A stretch of 64,000 nucleotides of DNA from Flavobacteriaceae bacterium R38 (GTDB lineage: Bacteria; Bacteroidota; Bacteroidia; Flavobacteriales; Flavobacteriaceae), in assembly GCA_009901575.1 (NCBI GenBank), contig WXYP01000002.1, forward strand, positions 682,001-746,000. The letters are read 5' to 3'. Within the stretch, counting starts at the first letter, position 1. Every line of letters begins with the position of its first letter. The notes under the pieces were generated by a model. The model made no database searches. It saw only the letters and a list, made by a program, of their open reading frames with translations, and was not told where the DNA came from. Made by a program: the position numbers and the translations under genes. Below, one piece after another: positions 34,243 through 43,093 of the stretch.

Positions 34243-36702
34243 GTGAAAAACAAATTACTCTTTATCCTTCTGTTTCTTTTTCATCTTAAAATGTTTGCTC
34301 AAATAAAAGGAAATGTGACAGATCAGAATGAAACTCCATTACCTTATGTCAATATTTTTATAAAAAACACATATACCGGTACTACTACAAATGAATCGGG
34401 AATTTACCAGTTAGAGCTCGATAAAAAGGGAACATATGTTATCACCTTTCAATATCTGGGTTTTAAAACTATCAATAAAGAAATTACTATCGATAGTTTT
34501 CCATATACATTAGACATTATTCTTCTGGAAGAATCAGTCTCGTTAAATGAAGTTGTCGTTAATGCCGAAGAAAATCCGGCAAATGAGATCATCAGGAAAA
34601 CAATAGCAAACAGGGAAAAAAATTTAAATAAGATTAATGAATTCACAAGTGATTTCTATTCTAGGGGTATTTATCGTTTAAAAGATGCTCCAGAGCGTAT
34701 ATTGGGGCAGGATTTAGGGGATTTTGGTGGCGGATTGGATTCTACACGCACCGGGGTAATCTACTTATCAGAAACCAAATCTGAAATTACATATAAGCGA
34801 CCAAATTCTTTTAAAGAAAAAATAATAGCTTCTAAAGTTAGTGGAAGTGATAATGGTTTTAGTTTTAACAGCGCTTCTGAAGTTAATTTTAGCTTTTATC
34901 AGAATACCATTGAATTCAATACAAGTCTTATATCTCCGATATCAGATTATGCTTTTAACTATTACCGTTACTGGTTAGAAGGGACATTTTATGACGATCG
35001 GAACAATCTTGTCAACAAAGTTAAGGTAACGCCTAAACGACCTAAAGATAGGGTTGGAGAAGGATATCTTTATATTATTGAAGATGATTGGTCATTATAT
35101 GCTGTTGAGTTCAAAATTACAGGAGAGCAAGCCCAGATTCCTGTAATTGAAACCATCGATTTTAAGCAAAATTATTCGTATTCTGACACCGATAAAATAT
35201 GGGTACTCAGATCTCAGGTGTTTGATATCGAATTTGGAATCTTCGGAATTAAAGGAAACGGGCGTTTTACAGCAGTGTATAGCAATTATAATTTTCAACC
35301 GGAATTTGATAAATCGACTTTTACCAGGGAAGTCGTTTCTTTTGAAAAAGAAGCTAACAAAAAAGATGACTCTTTTTGGAACAACATCCGTCCCGTTCCA
35401 CTTACCGATGAAGAATCTGAAGATTATGTAAAAAAAGACAGTATTAAAGAAATCAGGAAATCAAAACCTTATCTTGATTCTTTAGATCGAAAAAATAACA
35501 AATTCAATTTAGGGAATCTTTTCTTTGGATATACTTTTAGAAACTCATACAAAGATTGGCAAGTCAGCTTGAATTCTCTTCTTTTTGCTACACAATACAA
35601 CAGCGTACAAGGATGGAATTCTACACTAGGCCTTACTTATTTTAAAAATTATGAAGAAGAAGGACGTTGGTTACGAATCAATAGTGATTTTAATTATGGT
35701 TTTTCAGATGACCGTTTAAGGATGAGTGGTGCTATTGCTTATAAGTTTAATAATTTTTCAAGGCCTATCTTAAGCCTTTCTGGCGGAGTTAATGCTTCAC
35801 AGTTTAATGAAGCTGAACCTATTTCTCCACTTATCAATACTGTAAGTTCTCTGGTTTTTGATAATAATTTTATCAAGCTGTTTGATAAAACATTTGTCCA
35901 GGTCAACTATTCTGATGAAATTTTTAACGGCTTCAGGCTTTTTACTTCATTAGCATATGAAGAACGAAAACCTTTGTTTAATACCAGGCAAGACGATGAT
36001 TTCACCTCTAATAACCCACTATTACCTAATGATTTTACCACTCCGGCTATCCAGGAACACGATATCATAAAATTTAATGTTACCGGAAGAATTCGCTTTA
36101 AACAGGATTACCTAAGTTATCCGGATGCCAAATACAATATAACTAATGACGAATTCCCTTCTTTGTTTCTTACTTATGAGGGAGGTTTTGCAGCTAGTGA
36201 TAGTGATTTAAATTTTTCACAATTAAGAGTTCGGTTAACTCAAGATTTTGATATTGCTAATAAAGGTGAATTTGCCTATAATTTACGAGCAGGTACTTTT
36301 ATTGATAGTGACGAATTATCATTTGTTGATTTTCAGCATTTCAACGGAAATGAAACACGCATTGGAACTACCAATAATTATTTGAACAGTTTCAATTTGC
36401 TTCCTTATTATGAACTCAGTACAGACGATTCTTATTTTGAAGGACACATAGAACATAATTTTAAAGGATATATCCTGGGTAAAGTCCCATTGTTAAACAA
36501 ATTAAATTATAACCTGGCAGTCGGAGCAAATTTATTGGCTACTGATGGCAACCAGCCTTATACAGAATTTTATGTGGGGATCGATAATCTGGGGTGGGGT
36601 AAATTCAGGTTTTTAAGGTTGGATTATGTTCGTTCTTACCAGGGCGGATTTAGAGAAGATGGAATTATTTTCGGGTTAAAGTTTTTAGGGGTTTTTCAGT
36701 AA
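34243..36702 (+). CDS. DUF5686 / carboxypeptidase-regulatory-like outer-membrane protein
   Basis: An 819-residue exported protein with signal peptide ~1-19. Residues ~20-105 are a carboxypeptidase-regulatory-like (CarboxypepD_reg) Ig domain (IKGNVTDQNETPLPYVNIFIKNTYTGTTTNESG). DUF5686 follows, beginning NEVVVNAEENPANEIIRKTIANRE, with a long beta-strand-rich barrel in the second half ending LRLDYVRSYQG to FLGVFQ. It is probably an outer-membrane barrel of unknown cargo, a relative of TonB-dependent/SusC-like architecture without a plug. The start is GTG 34243. It ends just before a MITE-like repeat. Confidence 0.85.
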   Translation: MKNKLLFILLFLFHLKMFAQIKGNVTDQNETPLPYVNIFIKNTYTGTTTNESGIYQLELDKKGTYVITFQYLGFKTINKEITIDSFPYTLDIILLEESVSLNEVVVNAEENPANEIIRKTIANREKNLNKINEFTSDFYSRGIYRLKDAPERILGQDLGDFGGGLDSTRTGVIYLSETKSEITYKRPNSFKEKIIASKVSGSDNGFSFNSASEVNFSFYQNTIEFNTSLISPISDYAFNYYRYWLEGTFYDDRNNLVNKVKVTPKRPKDRVGEGYLYIIEDDWSLYAVEFKITGEQAQIPVIETIDFKQNYSYSDTDKIWVLRSQVFDIEFGIFGIKGNGRFTAVYSNYNFQPEFDKSTFTREVVSFEKEANKKDDSFWNNIRPVPLTDEESEDYVKKDSIKEIRKSKPYLDSLDRKNNKFNLGNLFFGYTFRNSYKDWQVSLNSLLFATQYNSVQGWNSTLGLTYFKNYEEEGRWLRINSDFNYGFSDDRLRMSGAIAYKFNNFSRPILSLSGGVNASQFNEAEPISPLINTVSSLVFDNNFIKLFDKTFVQVNYSDEIFNGFRLFTSLAYEERKPLFNTRQDDDFTSNNPLLPNDFTTPAIQEHDIIKFNVTGRIRFKQDYLSYPDAKYNITNDEFPSLFLTYEGGFAASDSDLNFSQLRVRLTQDFDIANKGEFAYNLRAGTFIDSDELSFVDFQHFNGNETRIGTTNNYLNSFNLLPYYELSTDDSYFEGHIEHNFKGYILGKVPLLNKLNYNLAVGANLLATDGNQPYTEFYVGIDNLGWGKFRFLRLDYVRSYQGGFREDGIIFGLKFLGVFQ

Positions 36703-36713
36703 ATATAGTTTAG

Positions 36714-36825
36714 TTGTCATTCCTGACAAGTGAAACGAAGATCAGGAATCTACTTTTATTGTATAGTAAAGTTAACCTTAATATAGATTCCGGATATTTA
36801 CTAAAAGTAAATTCAGAAATGACAA
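36714..36825. repeat. MITE/REP-like palindromic element
   Basis: The 112-base stretch has imperfect terminal inverted repeats, TTGTCATTCCTGA (36714-36726) and TCAGAAATGACAA (36813-36825), matching in 12 of 13 positions. An inner pair ATCAGGAATCTA (36741) and TAGATTCCGGAT (36784) matches in 11 of 12. It encodes nothing and sits between convergent genes. The GTCATTCCTGA word is common in bacterial intergenic repeats; copies elsewhere in the genome cannot be seen from this window. Confidence 0.6.
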
Positions 36826-36868
36826 AGGGTTACTTCTCAATACTAACCTCTCAATACTCAGTACTCGA

Positions 36869-37510
36869 TCAATTCTTATCTTCTAACAATGGGACAAAGC
36901 GAAAAGACCCCAATTCTTTCTTTTCAAATTCTTTTTCAGATTTACGAGTATACAATGTCATTACCTGAGAAGTATCTCCCACAGGAATAACTAACTTTCC
37001 TCCTATTTTTAGCTGAGATAACAAAGGTTTAGGAACAAAAGGAGCTCCGGCAGTTACTATAATTCCATCAAAAGGAGCTTCTTCCGGAAGGCCTTTATAA
37101 CCATCTCCAAAAATCAGTCTCTTAGGGCGGTACCCTAATTTAGGGAGAAATAAATTGGTACGCTTAAACAATTCTTTCTGTCGTTCTATAGAGTAAACCA
37201 CTGCGCCTATCTCAAGGAGAACAGCAGTTTGATATCCGCTTCCTGTACCTATCTCCAGGATCTTATCTCCTTTGTTTACTTCCAATAATTCGGTTTGAAA
37301 AGCAACAGTATACGGTTGTGAAATGGTTTGATTAGCAGCAATTGGGAATGCTTTATCCTGATAAGCATGATCTTCAAAACTACTATCCATAAACAAATGC
37401 CTGGGAATTGCACGAACTGCATTTAAAACATGATCATTCTTAATTCCTTTAGCTATTAAAACCTCTGCAAGCTGGTTACGCATGCCTTTATGCTTAAACG
37501 TATCTTTCAC
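36869..37510 (-). CDS. pcm: Protein-L-isoaspartate O-methyltransferase
   Basis: A 213-residue SAM-dependent methyltransferase that starts repair of isoaspartyl damage in aged proteins. Motifs are [25 protein letters not shown] (substrate region), [35 protein letters not shown] (SAM site), and [29 protein letters not shown]. Length is normal. The start is GTG 37510; the next ATG would remove nine residues. It is convergent with the DUF5686 gene across the repeat element. Confidence 0.94.
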   Translation of the reverse strand: [213 protein letters not shown]

Positions 37511-37623
37511 TTAAGTTAAATTTGGAAGTTAAAAGTACATATTCTAACGCGTATTCAAATTGATTATCGCTAAAAAAATGCAACTATTATTTTGTTTTCT
37601 TCGGAAGAATGAGTCAATAATCT

Positions 37624-37631
37624 TATTTTTG
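37624..37631 (+). promoter_or_regulatory. -7 promoter element of the Gfo/Idh/MocA gene
   Basis: TATTTTTG matches TAnnTTTG, 17 bases before the ATG. A -33 box is not clear, so the call is weak. Confidence 0.3.
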
Positions 37632-37648
37632 CTCAAAAGAATAAATCT

Positions 37649-38608
37649 ATGCTTAAAGCAGGTGTATTAGGTGCAGGTCATCTAGGGAAAATTCACTTAA
37701 GGCTATTACAACAATCTGAAAAATATGAACTTGTCGGTTTCTTCGATCCTGATGAAGAAAACGCAAAAAAAGTAGCAGAAGAATATGGGTATCGTCACTT
37801 TTCTTCTATTGAGAGTCTTATTGACGCTGTAGACGTTGTAGACATAGTGACTCCTACCCTTTCACATTACGATTGTGCAGAAAGAACCATAAAAAAAGGG
37901 AAACACATATTTATAGAAAAACCTATAGCCAATTCTGTAGAAGAAGCAGAAAAATTAATTCTCCTGGCAGAAGAATATGCTGTTCAGGGCCAGGTAGGAC
38001 ATGTAGAACGTTTTAATCCTGCTTTTACAGCTGTAAAAGATAAGATAAACAATCCTATGTTTATCGAAACACACCGTCTTGCAGAATTTAATCCACGAGG
38101 AACAGATGTTCCTGTTGTACTGGATTTAATGATTCATGACATTGATATTATTTTAAGCGTTGTGCCTTCTAAAGTGAAATCAATAAATGCCAGTGGAGTA
38201 TCTGTAATTAGTAAATCTCCCGATATCGCCAATGCCAGGATAGAATTTGAAAATGGTTGTGTTGCCAATCTTACCGCAAGTAGGATTTCGCTTAAAAACA
38301 TGAGAAAATCCAGATTCTTTCAAAGGGACGCTTATATTTCTGTTGATTTTCTTGAGAAGAAAGTTGAAGTTGTCAAGATGAAAGATGCACCGGCTACACC
38401 AGATGAATTCGCTTTAATTTTACAAAATGCAGAAGGAGAGAAAAAACAGATCTATTTTGAAAATCCAAAAATTGATGCTAATAATGCTATTTTAGATGAA
38501 CTTAATACGTTTGCATCAGCGATAGAAAATAATACAACTCCAATTGTTACATTAAAAGACGGTACAGAAGCGCTTCGTATAGCAACGCAAATCATAGCTT
38601 CTTTCTAA
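37649..38608 (+). CDS. Gfo/Idh/MocA-family NAD(P)-dependent oxidoreductase
   Basis: A 319-residue cytosolic dehydrogenase. The Rossmann start is LGAGHLGKIHLRLL (GxGxxG at 8-13), followed by DVVDIVTPTLSHYDCAE and the signature HIFIEKPIANS (EKP, typical of the family). The catalytic region has GHVERFNPAF and HDIDIIL. The C-terminal beta sheet is normal. These enzymes oxidise or reduce sugars or inositol-like compounds; substrate is not predictable. Direction and a 125-base gap suggest it may be co-transcribed with the dehydrogenase gene that follows. Confidence 0.9.
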   Translation: MLKAGVLGAGHLGKIHLRLLQQSEKYELVGFFDPDEENAKKVAEEYGYRHFSSIESLIDAVDVVDIVTPTLSHYDCAERTIKKGKHIFIEKPIANSVEEAEKLILLAEEYAVQGQVGHVERFNPAFTAVKDKINNPMFIETHRLAEFNPRGTDVPVVLDLMIHDIDIILSVVPSKVKSINASGVSVISKSPDIANARIEFENGCVANLTASRISLKNMRKSRFFQRDAYISVDFLEKKVEVVKMKDAPATPDEFALILQNAEGEKKQIYFENPKIDANNAILDELNTFASAIENNTTPIVTLKDGTEALRIATQIIASF

Positions 38609-38733
38609 CATAAATTCATTATACCTATTAAATACATTAAGAAATGAAACGAGCATGTTAAAAGCTTTATCACACAAGGAAATGATTAATAGCGAACAGC
38701 ATGTGACCTTTGAAAAATAATAAATATAAACAC

Positions 38734-39621
38734 ATGAAAAATATTGCAGTTATCGGTGCAGGAACCATGGGAAACGGAATAGCTCATACGTTCGCACAAT
38801 TTGGTTATAAAGTACAACTGATTGATGTTTCTGAGGCTTCTTTGGAACGAGGAATGGCTACTATCACAAAAAACCTGGATAGAATGGTAGCTAAAGAAAA
38901 AATCACAGAAGCAGAGAAAGAAAATACTCTTGCTAATATTACTACCTATAACAACTTAAAAGAAGGTGTAGAATATGCAAGTTTGGTAGTAGAAGCTGCT
39001 ACAGAAAATGTAGATTTAAAACTTAACATATTCAGAGAACTTAGTGATTTATGCCCGGATGACACTATTTTGGCAACTAATACTTCTTCTATTTCCATTA
39101 CACAAATAGCAGCTGTAACAAATCGTCCCGAGATGGTCATAGGAATGCACTTTATGAATCCGGTGCCAATTATGAAGTTGGTAGAAATCATCAGAGGATA
39201 TAATACTTCAGATGAAGTTACCAATACAATCATGGAGCTTTCTAAAAAATTAAGTAAAGTTCCGGTAGAGGTAAATGATTATCCAGGCTTTGTTGCCAAT
39301 CGTATCTTAATGCCAATGATCAACGAAGCTATTGAGACCTTATATAATGGAGTAGCCGGGGTATACGAAATAGATACTGTAATGAAATTAGGAATGGCTC
39401 ATCCTATGGGACCACTTCAATTGGCCGATTTTATAGGGCTGGATGTATGTCTATCTATCCTGAATGTAATGTATAACGGTTTCAAAAATCCAAAATATGC
39501 ACCTTGTCCGTTATTAGTAAACATGGTAATGGCTGGAAAATTAGGAGTTAAATCGGGAGAAGGATTCTATGATTATTCTGAAAGTAAGAAAGCTGAGAAA
39601 TTAGCAAAACAATTTTCTTAA
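38734..39621 (+). CDS. hbd: 3-hydroxybutyryl-CoA dehydrogenase
   Basis: A 295-residue NAD-dependent enzyme that oxidises 3-hydroxyacyl-CoA to 3-oxoacyl-CoA, as in butyrate or branched acid metabolism. NAD binding is at VIGAGTMGNGIAH (GxGxxG 8-13). LATNTSSISITQIA and GMHFMNPVPIMKLVEII (catalytic His) follow, then NDYPGFVANRILMPMINEA and a helical dimerisation domain. ATG 38734 is preferred over a TTG eight codons upstream because it starts at the conserved N-terminus. It is likely cytosolic. No other beta-oxidation gene lies next to it. Confidence 0.92.
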   Translation: MKNIAVIGAGTMGNGIAHTFAQFGYKVQLIDVSEASLERGMATITKNLDRMVAKEKITEAEKENTLANITTYNNLKEGVEYASLVVEAATENVDLKLNIFRELSDLCPDDTILATNTSSISITQIAAVTNRPEMVIGMHFMNPVPIMKLVEIIRGYNTSDEVTNTIMELSKKLSKVPVEVNDYPGFVANRILMPMINEAIETLYNGVAGVYEIDTVMKLGMAHPMGPLQLADFIGLDVCLSILNVMYNGFKNPKYAPCPLLVNMVMAGKLGVKSGEGFYDYSESKKAEKLAKQFS

Positions 39622-39637
39622 TATATAAAGACTGAGA

Positions 39638-40873
39638 ATGGCTACCATAAAACCTTTTAAAGCTATACGACCTCCAAAAGATAAAGTTAGCTTGGTTGCT
39701 TCTCGCTCTTATGAAGATTATTCTAAAAAAGAACGAAATGCACGATTAGAATTTAACCCATTCTCTTTTCTACACATCATAAACCCGGGATATAAGTTTC
39801 GTAAAAGTATATCCGGGGTTAAACGTTTCTCTTTGGTGAGAAACAGGTATCAGGAATTTAAAGAAGATGGAGTTTTTATCCAGGATAACACTCCATCTTT
39901 TTATATCTATAAAATCAAAACCAGAAACGATAGTTTTTGCGGTATTTTAGCGGGGGTAGGTACAGATGATTATAAAAATAATATCATCAAAAAACATGAA
40001 AATACCTTACAGCACAGAGAAGAGTTGTTCAAAGATTATCTAAAAACTGTAGGGTTTAATGCAGAACCTGTCTTATTAACTTATCCGGATAAAGTTACTA
40101 TTAATGATATCATTAATAAAGTAATGGCAACTGTTCCGGAATATGAATTCACTACTACAGATCGAGCTACTCATTATTTATGGAAAGTAGACAATACTGA
40201 CATCATTATACAACTCCAGGAAGAATTTAAAACTACTGGTGCCTTGTATATTGCAGATGGACACCATAGATCTGCTTCTTCATATCTGTTGGCAGAAGAA
40301 TTAAAATCTGAAAACAAAAGCCATACTGGAAAAGAGCCTTATAATTTTTTTATGAGCTATTTAATCTCAGAATCTCAATTAAAGATTTATGAGTTTAACA
40401 GGATGGTTAAAGATTTAAACGGATTATCAAAAGAGGAATTCTTAATCCAGCTGGACGAACGGTTTCGATTAGAAAACAGAGGAGAAGAGTTATACAAGCC
40501 TTCTAAAAAGCATCATTTTAGTATGTATTTAGATGGAGAATTCTATTCTTTATACTTGCGTAAATCGCTTTATAAATTTCCTGATGCGTTAAGTCAATTA
40601 GATACGCAAATTCTATATGAAACCATATTGAATCCTATTTTGGGAATTGGAGATTTACGAAACAATAAAAGAATTGAGTACGGTTATGGCAGGCATAATA
40701 CCATAAAAATGAAAGATTTGATAGATAAAGGCAAATTCTCTGTAGGTTTCGGGATGCTTCCTGTTAATGTCAATGAAATGAAAAATATTGCAGATGAACA
40801 TTTGCAAATGCCTCCTAAAAGTACTTATATAGAACCCAAACTGAGAAGCGGGTTAGTAATTTATGAATTTTAA
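39638..40873 (+). CDS. DUF1015-family protein
   Basis: A 411-residue cytosolic protein of the DUF1015 family. The N-terminus is KPFKAIRPPKDKVSLVASRSYEDYS, the usual opening; further motifs are LYIADGHHRSASSYLLAEE and GEFYSLYLRKS. The family is widespread, often near serine metabolism genes, and has unknown activity; the HHR motif suggests metal or phosphate handling. It begins 16 bases after the dehydrogenase gene and is probably co-transcribed with it. Confidence 0.88.
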   Translation: MATIKPFKAIRPPKDKVSLVASRSYEDYSKKERNARLEFNPFSFLHIINPGYKFRKSISGVKRFSLVRNRYQEFKEDGVFIQDNTPSFYIYKIKTRNDSFCGILAGVGTDDYKNNIIKKHENTLQHREELFKDYLKTVGFNAEPVLLTYPDKVTINDIINKVMATVPEYEFTTTDRATHYLWKVDNTDIIIQLQEEFKTTGALYIADGHHRSASSYLLAEELKSENKSHTGKEPYNFFMSYLISESQLKIYEFNRMVKDLNGLSKEEFLIQLDERFRLENRGEELYKPSKKHHFSMYLDGEFYSLYLRKSLYKFPDALSQLDTQILYETILNPILGIGDLRNNKRIEYGYGRHNTIKMKDLIDKGKFSVGFGMLPVNVNEMKNIADEHLQMPPKSTYIEPKLRSGLVIYEF

Positions 40874-40939
40874 AACCTGATCATTTTCTGTAATTCAGAA
40901 TCTAGTCGATATCAATAATTTAATACCTGATTACAAGCT

Positions 40940-41617
40940 ATGAGTATCGCTCAAAACTTGCTAGAATTAAAAAAATCTATTCCGGATCACGTCACTTTAG
41001 TTGCGGTTTCCAAAACAAAGCCCATAAGTGATATTTCTGAGGCATATCAATCTGGTCAAAGAGTATTTGGTGAAAACAAGATACAGGAAATGACCGATAA
41101 ACAAGCAGCTTTGCCCGAAGATATAAAATGGCATATGATTGGTCATGTACAGACCAATAAGGTAAAATATATGGCTTCTTATGTAGATTGTATTCATGGA
41201 GTAGATAGCTTAAAGCTATTAAAAGAAATCAATAAACAGGCTTTAAAACACCAAAGAGTTATTCATTGTTTATTACAAATCCGAATAGCCGAAGAAGATA
41301 CTAAATTTGGAATGACCGAAGAACAGGCCTCTTCCCTATTGTCATCATCAGAATTACAAGTATTGAATAACATCAAAATTGTTGGGTTTATGGGAATGGC
41401 TTCTTTTACTGAAAATAAAGAGCAAATTAAAAATGAATTCAGCATTTTAAATAAATTCTTTGAAAACACTAAAAAGGCAGAGGCTCAAAATTCAAATATC
41501 CAGCTGGAAACACTTTCAATGGGAATGAGTGGAGATTACCAAATAGCAATAGCATCAGGCAGTAATATGGTTCGAATTGGAAGTAGTATCTTTGGCGCAA
41601 GAAATTATCAAAAATAA
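40940..41617 (+). CDS. YggS-family pyridoxal phosphate homeostasis protein
   Basis: A 225-residue single-domain PLP-binding TIM-barrel protein. Lys25 in VAVSKTKP holds PLP; other motifs are FGENKIQEM, WHMIGHVQTNKVKY, ESLSMGMSGDYQIAI (phosphate loop) and VRIGSSIFG. It has no catalytic partner domain; members balance free PLP and affect amino and keto acid pools. A strong AAGGAGG sequence lies at its stop codon and belongs to the next gene. It follows the DUF1015 gene by 66 bases. Confidence 0.93.
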   Translation: MSIAQNLLELKKSIPDHVTLVAVSKTKPISDISEAYQSGQRVFGENKIQEMTDKQAALPEDIKWHMIGHVQTNKVKYMASYVDCIHGVDSLKLLKEINKQALKHQRVIHCLLQIRIAEEDTKFGMTEEQASSLLSSSELQVLNNIKIVGFMGMASFTENKEQIKNEFSILNKFFENTKKAEAQNSNIQLETLSMGMSGDYQIAIASGSNMVRIGSSIFGARNYQK

Positions 41618-41622
41618 GGAGG
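41616..41622 (+). promoter_or_regulatory. Strong Shine-Dalgarno sequence before a GTG start
   Basis: AAGGAGG, overlapping the YggS stop, lies 10 bases before GTG 41633. Strong Shine-Dalgarno sites are rare in flavobacteria. It supports the unusual GTG start of the exonuclease/GIY-YIG gene. Confidence 0.5.
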
Positions 41623-41632
41623 CTATTTATTT

Positions 41633-42994
41633 GTGTATGCAATATTAGACATAGAAACTACGGGAGGGAAATACAATGAAGAGGGAATTACCGAGATTGC
41701 TATATACAAGTTTGACGGGCATAAAGTAATTGATCAATTTATCAGTCTCGTAAATCCGGAACGAGAAATTCAGGCGTTTGTAGTTAACCTAACTGGCATT
41801 AACAACAAAATGCTTAAAGATGCTCCTAAATTCTACGAAGTCGCCAAACGTATCATAGAAATTACAGAAGATTGTATTATAGTCGCACATAATGCGCAAT
41901 TTGATTATCGGATTTTACAAACCGAATTTAAGCGATTAGGATACGATTATAAACGTAAAACTTTATGTACTGTAGAATTATCCAAAAAATTAATCCCAGG
42001 TAAAGATTCTTATAGTTTAGGTAAGTTAGTGAGGTCATTAGGCATTCCTCTAAGTGACAGGCACCGGGCTAGTGGTGATGCTATGGCTACGGTTAAACTG
42101 TTTAAACTTCTCATTTCAAAAGATACTGAAAAAGTAATTTTAACCGAAGCTGTAAAAACAGATGTAAAACATAAAATAGCACCAAAACTATTAGATATTA
42201 TCGATAAACTTCCAACTGCCACAGGAGTTTATTATATGCATAAAGAGAATGGGGAAATTATATATATAGGAAAAAGCAAAAATATACAAAGGCGAATAAA
42301 TCAGCATTTTACAGGAAGTTCTTCTAAAGCCAAAAGAATGCAAAAGGACGTATTTGCCGTGACTTATGAAGAAACAGGAAATGAATTGATCGCCTTGCTG
42401 AAAGAAAATCAGGAAATTAAGGAGAATCAACCTGTTTTAAACAGGTCCAGGAAACGTACAGTTTTTAATCTGGCAATGGAGGCGTATACAGATGATAATG
42501 GATACATAAATCTAAAGATTGAAAAAGCGCATAAAGTTAAAAACCCTGTTACTACATTTACCAATATACACCAGGCAAAGAATACTTTATACAAAATTGC
42601 AGAAGAGTTTACATTATGTCATAAACTTTTAAAACTATCTGATAGTAAAAAGCATTGCTTCAATTACACCGTCAATAAATGTAACGGAGCCTGTATTACA
42701 GAAGAAAATTATCAGGAATATAATCAGCGGGTAGAAAAAGCACTTAGAAAGTATAGCTATATCCAGGATAATATGGTTATTATTGATAGAGGAAGAGAGG
42801 TTGATGAACGGAGTGCTATTTTAATTGAAGATGGTAAATTCAAAGGGATTAGCTTTTTTAATCTCAATTACCAGGTGACTAATATTGAGGTTTTAAAAAA
42901 CATGATTACTCCCATGCATAATAATGCAGACGTTACACATATTATCCAGTCTTACCTCAGAAAGAAAAAGGCATTAAAAATAATTACTTTTTAA
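41633..42994 (+). CDS. DEDDh exonuclease fused to a GIY-YIG endonuclease with UvrC-like Cys cluster
   Basis: A 453-residue fusion. Residues 1-165 are a DnaQ-like DEDDh 3'-5' exonuclease (DIETT with Asp6 and Glu8, HNAQFD with Asp91, HRASGD with His144 and Asp149). Residues ~195-275 are a GIY-YIG nuclease (TGVYY, YIGKSKNIQRR, with Arg220 and Glu251). Downstream is a four-Cys region CHKLL...HCFNYTVNKCNGAC whose last three spacings (7 and 3) equal those of UvrC, where the cysteines can bind an Fe-S cluster. It probably repairs DNA in the cytosol. The start is GTG 41633, supported by AAGGAGG. Confidence 0.88.
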   Translation: MYAILDIETTGGKYNEEGITEIAIYKFDGHKVIDQFISLVNPEREIQAFVVNLTGINNKMLKDAPKFYEVAKRIIEITEDCIIVAHNAQFDYRILQTEFKRLGYDYKRKTLCTVELSKKLIPGKDSYSLGKLVRSLGIPLSDRHRASGDAMATVKLFKLLISKDTEKVILTEAVKTDVKHKIAPKLLDIIDKLPTATGVYYMHKENGEIIYIGKSKNIQRRINQHFTGSSSKAKRMQKDVFAVTYEETGNELIALLKENQEIKENQPVLNRSRKRTVFNLAMEAYTDDNGYINLKIEKAHKVKNPVTTFTNIHQAKNTLYKIAEEFTLCHKLLKLSDSKKHCFNYTVNKCNGACITEENYQEYNQRVEKALRKYSYIQDNMVIIDRGREVDERSAILIEDGKFKGISFFNLNYQVTNIEVLKNMITPMHNNADVTHIIQSYLRKKKALKIITF

Positions 42995-43093
42995 ATTAGT
43001 TGGATTTTTAAGATAAGTGCCATAAATTAAGCATTATTTTCTTACTTAGATGAAATAATAATTTACAAAACTCAATCTTTTTAAAAATCGTTT

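Noticed and set aside
36714-36968. 84-residue plus-strand ORF after the DUF5686 gene
   Set aside because: It consists of the repeat element and the antisense of pcm; there is no start context or recognisable family.
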